NCBI GenBank assembly: GCA_947564735.1
Contig: CANOEC010000001.1
Coordinates: forward strand, 1-64,000
DNA: 64,000 nt
Source of the DNA: an uncultured Lachnospiraceae bacterium
GTDB taxonomy: Bacteria > Bacillota > Clostridia > Lachnospirales > Lachnospiraceae
Direction of reading: 5' to 3'
Shown: one piece after another, positions 54,782 through 62,175 of the stretch
How positions within the stretch are numbered: the stretch's first letter is position 1
How the letters are laid out: every line of letters starts with the position of its first letter
Position numbers and translations under genes: made by a program
The notes under the pieces: generated by a model
What the model was told of the DNA's origin: nothing
Seen by the model: the letters and a program-made list of their open reading frames with translations, nothing else
Databases searched by the model: none

Positions 54782-55258
54782 TTATACACAAAATCCTCTG
54801 TTGGAAGAAGGGTCACTGATATTTTCAGTCAGCGTCGTTCTGCCGTAAGTAAGTCCGGCATAAACTGTTTGTGTATTGCCCATGACCGGACCCGACATAT
54901 CCTGATTTTCTATCTCCTGATATGCCGCGCGAAGTTTATCAATCACCATACGCACATGCTCCAGATTTTCTTTGTCGTAATGTGAAGACGCTTTGACAAG
55001 TTCTCTGTTTACATACAGATAAAGCTGCTGCAGATTATGCGCCAGTTCATACTCAAAATTCAAAGAACTTGTCAGTTCATCGATACATCCGCGAATTTTG
55101 CGGATAACACCCTTATACTCAATTCTGTCATCGGCGTCAAGCGCTGCCTCCGCCTCGTCTATATAGAGCAGCGTCATTTCATACAGAATGGTAATCAACT
55201 GCGTTTTATTTGCCTGCGATATCCGCAGCGTGTAAGCCTGCTTCAATTCCTTCGTCAT
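54782..55258 (-). CDS. fliS: Flagellar export chaperone FliS-like
   Basis: Helical protein of 158 residues with the FliS pattern: QAYTLRISQANKTQLITILYEMTLLYIDEAEAAL, CIDELTSSLNFEYELAHNLQQLYLYVNRELVKAS. It binds the C-terminus of unassembled flagellin and prevents polymerisation in the cytosol. It carries an extra C-terminal tail of about 40 residues beyond the standard fold. It follows a flagellin gene by 34 nt, as expected for a chaperone and its client. Confidence 0.87.
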   Translation of the reverse strand: MTKELKQAYTLRISQANKTQLITILYEMTLLYIDEAEAALDADDRIEYKGVIRKIRGCIDELTSSLNFEYELAHNLQQLYLYVNRELVKASSHYDKENLEHVRMVIDKLRAAYQEIENQDMSGPVMGNTQTVYAGLTYGRTTLTENISDPSSNRGFCV

Positions 55259-55292
55259 ATTCCACTCCCTCTGTTTCTATGAAAATGTTCTA

Positions 55293-56447
55293 TCACTGAA
55301 GAAGCTGCAGAACCTGAGAAGGTCTCTCGTTTGCCTGTGCGAGCATGGAAGTCGCCGCCTGAGAGATTACCTGCTCCGTCGTGTATGCAGTCATCTCTTC
55401 TGCAACATCTGCATCCATGATACGTGAATAAGCAGCCGTCATATTTTCATTTGTAATATCCAGATTGCTGACCGTATGCTCTAAGCGGTTCTGGTAAGCG
55501 CCAAGTCTGCTGCGGGCATCCGACACATACATAATCGCACCCTTAATCTCTTCGATTGCATCTGTGCTGCTCTCTTCCGTAGTGACCTCCGTCTTCTCGA
55601 TACCGAGTCTGTCCAGAGATATCGTAGGGATTCTGATTTCCAACTGCTGTCCTTCGTTCGCGCCGGTCTGCATATCCATCGAACCGATTCCTGTAATATC
55701 AAGAATCAAATCGTTGCCGCCTGTTACGTCCTGTGACGCAGCGCCGGCTGCCGGCGGTGTGATTGCAAGCGTCATCTTAAAGTCCTGCGGTCCCGTAATC
55801 GTTATCTTATCCTGCCCAACCTCCGTAATCGCTGCACCTACAGGAAATTCAGTACCAAGCTGTATCGCTGGAGGCGTCAAAGTCGGGTCTGTCATCTTCT
55901 CTTTGTCAATCTTTCCATCCGCATCGTAATATACCGTCAGACTGTTAATCGTATATTTCTTCGCCAATACCTCGTCGCTATAATAATCCACCTTCGCCGC
56001 CTGACTGTTTGTATAGCCTCTTAAGTCGAAGCTTCCATCTAAGAGCGGCTGTCCGTTAAACTCTGTATCCCTTGCAATCCTTGCCACTTCTTCTTTTAAC
56101 TGCTTCAGCTCCTGATTCAGCGTCTGGCGGTCAGTGGAGGTGAGCGTTCCTGTCGCGCCTTTGACTGCCAGTTCGTTCATTCTCTGCAGCATATCATGTA
56201 CCTCTGTCAATGCTCCGTCCGCCGTCTCAATGACAGAAATACCTCTGTTGGAATTTTGTGTCGCAACCTCCACACCTGCAATCTGGGCATTCATCCGCCG
56301 TCCGATTGCATATCCTGACGGATTATCCTTAGATGCCGTAACCTTTAAGCCGGAAGACAATTTCTTAAGAGAATGGGACAATCTTTTATCTGATGCGTTA
56401 AGTGCGTTGTTCGCGTGCATAGCCGCTGAGTTATAACTGATTTTCAT
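55293..56447 (-). CDS. Flagellin
   Basis: Flagellin of 384 residues. N-terminal D0/D1 (1-135: NNALNASDKRLSHSLKKLSSG, NGQPLLDG) and C-terminal D1/D0 (about 300-384: AYSRIMDADVAEEMTAYTTEQV, ending PSQVLQLLQ) enclose a modest variable domain with a beta-rich GPQDFKMTLAITPP part. The N-terminus MKISYNSAAMHANNAL differs from the other flagellins, which start MIIKHNLTAV. Strong AGGAGG site. Located 30 nt after the 1026-residue gene. Confidence 0.95.
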   Translation of the reverse strand: MKISYNSAAMHANNALNASDKRLSHSLKKLSSGLKVTASKDNPSGYAIGRRMNAQIAGVEVATQNSNRGISVIETADGALTEVHDMLQRMNELAVKGATGTLTSTDRQTLNQELKQLKEEVARIARDTEFNGQPLLDGSFDLRGYTNSQAAKVDYYSDEVLAKKYTINSLTVYYDADGKIDKEKMTDPTLTPPAIQLGTEFPVGAAITEVGQDKITITGPQDFKMTLAITPPAAGAASQDVTGGNDLILDITGIGSMDMQTGANEGQQLEIRIPTISLDRLGIEKTEVTTEESSTDAIEEIKGAIMYVSDARSRLGAYQNRLEHTVSNLDITNENMTAAYSRIMDADVAEEMTAYTTEQVISQAATSMLAQANERPSQVLQLLQ

Positions 56448-56477
56448 ATGGGTTCCTCCTGTTATCGTTACCGTTTT

Positions 56478-59400
56478 CTATTTCGTAATCGCTGTGATAA
56501 ATGCCTTTGCTATCCGGTATAGGTCAGCCGTCTGTACCGCCGCTCCTGCATCCTGCATTTCTTCTGACTCAAATGCATTCAAATCAAGTTCATCGCTGTG
56601 GATGATTCCTATCTTTTCAAGTTCCATCTCCTTGTGCTCCAGACCACTGAACGCATCCCGAAGACCAGCCTGTAAATTGCCGCTTTCTTCCTGAAGCGCT
56701 GCCGTTCCCTCGGATGTAGAGCAGGCAATGTAACCCGATACTTTATGATTTCTTATCGTAAACTGCGCCGCCACGTTACCGTATCTCTCTGTACTAAGCG
56801 TTGCTTTCACCTTACCGCCGTCGTCTTTTGCATGTAAAATTTTCAGATGAATCGCCGTCGTCTCACCATGGATTTCGACTGGTATCTGATAATTTTCTTC
56901 CTTGGCAAGATTGCCGGCAAGCGTAAGCTGTTTACGACAGCTTTGAATTGCTTTCAAATCAATATATGTGATATCCGTATCATACTGCGCTTCTTCCAAA
57001 ACCTCTTCAAAGGCTTCCCGCATCTCTTCATATGCCGCCTGCGCAGAATCCTTATCCGTGAATGCCTCCTGCAGATGCGCGGCTGCATGTTCCGCTTTCG
57101 CTTCTTTATCGGCTGCGGTGTACTCTTTTAATTTTTTGAATAAAGCCCCGCGGCTGTTCATCAGCATATTTGCCGCCGCCAGATTATTGACTGTCACCGG
57201 CTGTTTATGGTGCAGCAGTTCTTCGATTACCGTATCGTCCACCTCGCAGGACTGCCGGTATTCCTGCAGCTGCTCTTCCTGATAATCCTTCTCCATGGAA
57301 GCATCCTGCTTTGCCATACGGTCCGCGATATCGCCTACAATGTCTCGGTAGTATTTGCGGAATCCTGTTTCAATCTGCGCTGTGATGGACATTCCCTTCT
57401 TCACCGCATCTATTCCGGCAAAAGCGTCGTCTACCATGATATCCATTCCGCCCCTCTTGCTGCTGCGAACTGCGCTGAGCATATTCTTAAATGAAAACTC
57501 TGCGCCCATGTTCAGAAGCGCGCCTACTGCGGCATCGTCCGTTTTCTCAAACTGTCTGAGCATTCGGTATATCCCGATGTAAGCTGTCCTCTCTTCCTCA
57601 GTAATCGCCTTGTTCTTATCCAGCTTATATAGGAATTTACTGTATTTTTCCGCTTCCTGCTCTTTACCGTAAGGTATGGAATCCAAATATTCATTTAATT
57701 CCGGTATGGTCATCTCAAGCGGATTCTTGCCGTCGCGAATCGTCTGCAAGACAGCTGCCGGCGTCATTTTATCAATAACGCGGTGGAGTTCCATCGCCGA
57801 AGCCCGTACCGACATCACATTTTCACGTGACAATTCCATCTTATTATAACTGAGGATTCTCACTGCACGACGATTTTCTTCGTCAGGCTCCATATCCATG
57901 TCTTCCAGAATACTGTCCACATTGCGGAATGCCTTTGTCATGGAATCGCCCAAATCGCTGTTTGCCATTGTCATCCATGACTCATATTTTTCTCCGGCAT
58001 GCTCATATCTGCTCCGTAATGCACTGCCTTCAATGTGCACCTGATTTAAAGTAAAATCTTCGTCCGTTACTTTAAACCTGCCGGCAACGTCAATCGGCAT
58101 ATAAGGTATCTCAGCCGTCTTCGTCCGGGTCTCCGTATAGAGCGCCGCTTTCTGCGCCGCCTTATCAATATCTGGCTCGCCGAACAAAAGCTCCCTCTGC
58201 TGCGCTTCCATCTGCTTCAACGTATCTACAAGCCGCTCTAAATCAGTGGTGTCAATCGAATAACCGCTCTCCAGCAGCTTCCGGTTGACCTCTATCGTCA
58301 TCATCAGCCGGACTTCTTCCAACTGCCGTCTCGCCGTAATGACCTCCGGATTTTCAGAAGTTCCCGCATAATCCGCAATGCTTTCCCTCTCTGTCCCATA
58401 GCCGGGAGCTGCATTTTTCTCCGCTTCCCCGCTATTTTGAACCTTATTGTTATCCGGCTGTTCGGACTGCCCCGGAAGCTCTTCTTTCGCCGCTTCCAGA
58501 TTCACCAAGTTAAGCTTTTTCTCTTCTCTTACAGCCTGTTCTACCGCCTCGTCCGGTATGCGGGCAAAGCGTTCCACATACTCTGCCGCTTTCTCCATGC
58601 TGCTTCTGTCGTCCGCAAGATTGGCTTCTCCCGCCTTTTTCCCGTCAGCTATTGCAGAGGCAATCGCCGTAAGAACCTTTTTCTCATCCTGTGGAAAGGT
58701 CAGCTGTCCAAGCTGGTTTAAAACCCGCGCCGCATCCGGTGTCAGAGGAACGCCTTTCTCTATCAGCCACTTTGCATTCTCCATAGTCTCTTCATTTACT
58801 TCCAGCCCGGCTTCTTCCAATACCTTTTCCATCTGGGGACGTAACTGCTGCCAGTTATAGTCTTCCGCCTTCTTGGCATAATAGCCGGGACCGTCTGCAT
58901 AGTAACCCCTGCCCTGCCTGCTCCCGTCCATCGTGGAACTGTAATCCGCCAGATACAGATTATCAATGGTAGGCTCCCTATGGTTTTCCACCATATATTT
59001 CATGGCGCCTTCCGTCATATCCTGAAGTTCCATCGCCTTATCATAGGCTTTCTTAACTTCCTGCACATTCTCCTTTGTCAAAGGGATATCATGCTTCGCA
59101 AACTGATTTGCTAATTCTTTGGCAAATACTTCACTTCCGGTAATCTCCTTTAAAGTATCCATATCAAGCTGGTCCGTGTAACCGATGACCTGCGTGCCGC
59201 CTTTTATCAGCTGCGCTTTGATTGTATCAACAATGGTGACTACTTCTTCTACGTCCATGTCGCCGACCTGATATCCGTCCTTAACCATCCGGCTAAAATC
59301 TTCCTCAGACATAGTATTAGACATAACTGTCATATAGTCTCTCTGCGCAGCAACGTCAATCTGCCCCGCTTCCTGCATAACGTCTTCTGCGGTCCTTCCC

Positions 59401-59558
59401 TGACCCTTGTAAGCTGTGTTATCCATAACTGTTCCAGAAATGTCTAATGCGAATGCACCCGTCCGGTTTACTTTCTCCTCACGGGTGTCCCTGTATGTAG
59501 TTGTCGCCACCTTGTCTACATTTTGATTTGCGCTGTTATTATCAAATGTTATCTTCAT
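56478..59558 (-). CDS. Large FliK-like flagellar protein
   Basis: Soluble protein of 1026 residues without membrane segments. Recurrent helical units with the motif (P/E)LT.EN(V/A) occur near residues 157, 275, 590 and 830, and the last about 170 residues resemble the FliK C-terminal hook-length-control domain (GGKVKATLSTERYGNVAAQFTIRNHKVSGYI). The family resembles DUF6240, described only as clostridial flagellar-locus proteins; I recall this from memory. It heads an operon with flagellin and FliS behind a sigma28-like promoter. Function inferred: hook-length or export control, or a filament-associated secreted factor. Confidence 0.6.
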   Translation of the reverse strand: MKITFDNNSANQNVDKVATTTYRDTREEKVNRTGAFALDISGTVMDNTAYKGQGRTAEDVMQEAGQIDVAAQRDYMTVMSNTMSEEDFSRMVKDGYQVGDMDVEEVVTIVDTIKAQLIKGGTQVIGYTDQLDMDTLKEITGSEVFAKELANQFAKHDIPLTKENVQEVKKAYDKAMELQDMTEGAMKYMVENHREPTIDNLYLADYSSTMDGSRQGRGYYADGPGYYAKKAEDYNWQQLRPQMEKVLEEAGLEVNEETMENAKWLIEKGVPLTPDAARVLNQLGQLTFPQDEKKVLTAIASAIADGKKAGEANLADDRSSMEKAAEYVERFARIPDEAVEQAVREEKKLNLVNLEAAKEELPGQSEQPDNNKVQNSGEAEKNAAPGYGTERESIADYAGTSENPEVITARRQLEEVRLMMTIEVNRKLLESGYSIDTTDLERLVDTLKQMEAQQRELLFGEPDIDKAAQKAALYTETRTKTAEIPYMPIDVAGRFKVTDEDFTLNQVHIEGSALRSRYEHAGEKYESWMTMANSDLGDSMTKAFRNVDSILEDMDMEPDEENRRAVRILSYNKMELSRENVMSVRASAMELHRVIDKMTPAAVLQTIRDGKNPLEMTIPELNEYLDSIPYGKEQEAEKYSKFLYKLDKNKAITEEERTAYIGIYRMLRQFEKTDDAAVGALLNMGAEFSFKNMLSAVRSSKRGGMDIMVDDAFAGIDAVKKGMSITAQIETGFRKYYRDIVGDIADRMAKQDASMEKDYQEEQLQEYRQSCEVDDTVIEELLHHKQPVTVNNLAAANMLMNSRGALFKKLKEYTAADKEAKAEHAAAHLQEAFTDKDSAQAAYEEMREAFEEVLEEAQYDTDITYIDLKAIQSCRKQLTLAGNLAKEENYQIPVEIHGETTAIHLKILHAKDDGGKVKATLSTERYGNVAAQFTIRNHKVSGYIACSTSEGTAALQEESGNLQAGLRDAFSGLEHKEMELEKIGIIHSDELDLNAFESEEMQDAGAAVQTADLYRIAKAFITAITK

Positions 59559-59645
59559 ACAAACACTCCATGTAGTAGGGTAGTAGGTTTCCGTTTTTCC
59601 TTTTATGGTAAGAAAAAAGGGGAAACGTATTTACATTCACCCTTT

Positions 59646-59672
59646 ATTTCGGCATAGCTTATTGAATTCTTA
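59646..59672 (-). promoter_or_regulatory. Sigma28-like flagellar promoter
   Basis: TAAG (59672-59669), 15-nt spacer, GCCGAAAT (59653-59646), close to the sigma28 consensus TAAA-N15-GCCGATAA. It lies about 90 nt before the 1026-residue gene and would drive late flagellar expression. Confidence 0.65.
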
Positions 59673-59729
59673 ACCCCCTCCGCCCAAAACAGCCGGGCTG
59701 TACATACTTCGTTGTATGCTTCCGTATTC

Positions 59730-61685
59730 TTATTGTAAAAGCTGCAGCATGGACTGGGTACTTTGGTTCGCCTGCGAGAGCATGGAAGTTCCCGCCTGCG
59801 CCAGAATATTGTTAACCGAATATTCCAGCATCTCTTCCGCCACATCCGTATCCCGGATTAATGACTCCGCCGACTGCGTATTCTCTGTGATGTTGTCCAG
59901 ATTATTTCTTGTATGCTCCAGACGATTCTGCACCGCCCCATATTCCGAGCGCATGGTAGACACACACAGGATTGCCCGTTTGTATTTGTCTATCGCCTTC
60001 CCTGCACTCTCCGCAGAGTCCACTTTCACATCGGCGACACCCAGATCATTTGCCGACAACTTAAATGAACTGAAATAGATATGCTGTCCTGCTTCCGCAC
60101 CCGCCTGCACGAACAGACTGCCGGACCGCTGTACCGTGCCGCGCTTGGAGTCTGAGGAACTTCCCCACTTTTTCTCGGCGTCGGCATTCGTATTTCCGTC
60201 TCTGTCTACTCCGTTTGTCGTGGTGGCGCCGCCGCCGGTATATGTATTCTTGCCGCCCAGATTATTCACAAAATGATCGCTCTGGTCTACATTCAGGATA
60301 AAATAATTGTTCTTCGTTCCTCCCTGTAAAAGAGACGCCTTCGTCCCCGACAGACCATTGGGAGATACAATGGAACCCGTTCCGGCGCCGACTGCCGTAA
60401 CCAAGTCCTTGGCAAACCCTACCGCGTCTTTGGAAAAACTATCCTCAAAATCCGCCAAGTCTTCATATTTCCCGTTTGTCCGCCTTGAAATCGCCTGTCC
60501 GAGAGAGTAGCCATCCTCAATATCTTTCAGAATACTATCCAGTCCTCTTGCAATCGTATCCGCCGTAACCGCACCGCCTCCGCCTGCCGCATAGCCCAGA
60601 TACATACTTGCTATATATCCCTGCGCATATGCATTATAGGAATCCGATGTATCTGTCACCCGTGACAGCCATTTGCTAATCGCAGCATCACCTTTTGGCA
60701 TGACATTATATATCAAGTCCCCACAATAATTCATGGCGCCGCCGACTGCCTGCGCAGTCCCCTCCACAAACCACGAAGGGAATGAATCTGCACCGTAAAC
60801 TCCCAACATACCATTTGTTACGGCATCAAACATAACAGCATGTGTCATTTCATGGGCAATTGTCGTGGCAAGGTCATCAGACATCGCAATATTTCCACCG
60901 TTTTCTTTCAGATATTTCATATTGACGCCCAGCTGGAAAGAAACACCATTAGAAGATACATACGCCAGTGTCGAATCGTTCTTATAGTACATATTCAGGC
61001 TAATCTGCAATCCAGACACAGTAGGTACTGCGGAATTCGGAAGCTTTGATACGATATCACCGAGCAGGGTCGGCATATAAGTGTCCCTGATTTTCTCTGC
61101 AAAGTCTGCAAGCCCCGCCTGTGTAAACACCAAGCCTGCCCCATTTGCCTGCGCGATTGCATCCTTAAAATTCTGCATCTCATAAGACATATAGTCCGCA
61201 TCCAGAAAGATAATATCAGAGAAATCATCCGATATGCGGCGGGGACTTCTGGACGAGAAAGATGCATTGGAAGAATCAAACACATCCATTTCGTTAAACT
61301 GTGTATCTCTCGCGATTCTGTCTATTTCCTTATTAAGCTGCTCAATCTCTGCAAAAATCGCGTCCCTGTCTCCGGACATATTCGTATCATTCGCCGCTTT
61401 GACTGCCAGTTCATTTCCGCGTTGCAGAATATCATGTACCTCATGAAGCGCGCCTTCTGCACTCTGCACATATGAAATTCCATCCTGTACATTTAAGGAA
61501 GCCTGCGTCAGTCCCCTGACCTGTCTGCGCATCTTCTCTGATATGGAGAGTCCGGCTGCATTGTCCGCCGCACGGTTAATTTTATATCCCGAAGAAAGCT
61601 TTTCCGTATTTTTTGCCTGCTTGCCTACTACCAGATTCAGATTGCGATTCGCGTTTACCGCTGTTAAATTGTGTTTAATAATCAT
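59730..61685 (-). CDS. Flagellinolysin: flagellin with metallopeptidase domain
   Basis: Flagellin of 651 residues. The N-terminal D0/D1 (1-137) and C-terminal D1/D0 (about 555-651) are normal and complete, ending in STQSMLQLLQ. The variable region carries a zinc peptidase domain: HEMTH at 278-282 and a third ligand Glu308 in SWFVEGTAQAVGG, the gluzincin pattern. This matches the flagellinolysin family, in which the protease is displayed along the flagellar filament and is active. Gly/Asn/Thr-rich beta segments (430-550) lie between the peptidase domain and the C-terminal D1. Good AGGAGG site. Substrates unknown. Confidence 0.93.
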   Translation of the reverse strand: MIIKHNLTAVNANRNLNLVVGKQAKNTEKLSSGYKINRAADNAAGLSISEKMRRQVRGLTQASLNVQDGISYVQSAEGALHEVHDILQRGNELAVKAANDTNMSGDRDAIFAEIEQLNKEIDRIARDTQFNEMDVFDSSNASFSSRSPRRISDDFSDIIFLDADYMSYEMQNFKDAIAQANGAGLVFTQAGLADFAEKIRDTYMPTLLGDIVSKLPNSAVPTVSGLQISLNMYYKNDSTLAYVSSNGVSFQLGVNMKYLKENGGNIAMSDDLATTIAHEMTHAVMFDAVTNGMLGVYGADSFPSWFVEGTAQAVGGAMNYCGDLIYNVMPKGDAAISKWLSRVTDTSDSYNAYAQGYIASMYLGYAAGGGGAVTADTIARGLDSILKDIEDGYSLGQAISRRTNGKYEDLADFEDSFSKDAVGFAKDLVTAVGAGTGSIVSPNGLSGTKASLLQGGTKNNYFILNVDQSDHFVNNLGGKNTYTGGGATTTNGVDRDGNTNADAEKKWGSSSDSKRGTVQRSGSLFVQAGAEAGQHIYFSSFKLSANDLGVADVKVDSAESAGKAIDKYKRAILCVSTMRSEYGAVQNRLEHTRNNLDNITENTQSAESLIRDTDVAEEMLEYSVNNILAQAGTSMLSQANQSTQSMLQLLQ

Positions 61686-61746
61686 CTATCGTTCCTCCTG
61701 AACATCCCATGCTCCTCCATAAGCATATGCTATCGCTCATCCTTCT

Positions 61747-62136
61747 CTAATCCCACAATCCAATCTGTTTCCAGCTTAAATCACCAGTATGACAGATAGG
61801 ACATATCATGTGATGCGCCTGTAACTCTATTTCCTGTAATTCCTCTCCGCACTGCGTACAGTGATTTCCAAGTATAATCCTGCTGCCATCCGTCAATTCC
61901 GCCTCTACCGTTAAAAGACAAAATATGTCATGACATTTGTCACAATAAAAAACTTTCTGCTGTGCATTAAAAAATCGCACTTTCTGCTGTTCACACAGCC
62001 TCTTCCATTCTTCCGCCTCAGCCTGCGGCAGACAGGAAGCTATGACCTCCGAATTATTGCTCATTAATCCTGCCCCTACCGACATCTCTTTCTTACAGCC
62101 GCAGGCATCGCAGGATATCAATATTCTTTGTCCCAT
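61747..62136 (-). CDS. Zinc-ribbon protein among flagellin genes
   Basis: Soluble protein of 129 residues with CxxC-type pairs: CDACGC near 9-14, CDKC near 65-68, CTQC near 93-96, and CPIC near 112-115, enough for two zinc sites. I do not know the family. It lies 61 nt upstream of flagellinolysin and 39 nt downstream of the large flagellin on the same strand, so it is probably expressed with them. It could be a regulator or assembly factor. The ribosome site AAAGGAGAG is good. Confidence 0.72.
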   Translation of the reverse strand: MGQRILISCDACGCKKEMSVGAGLMSNNSEVIASCLPQAEAEEWKRLCEQQKVRFFNAQQKVFYCDKCHDIFCLLTVEAELTDGSRIILGNHCTQCGEELQEIELQAHHMICPICHTGDLSWKQIGLWD

Positions 62137-62175
62137 AATCTCTCCTTTTCTGGCAAAAACCTAGTTAACTTTGCT

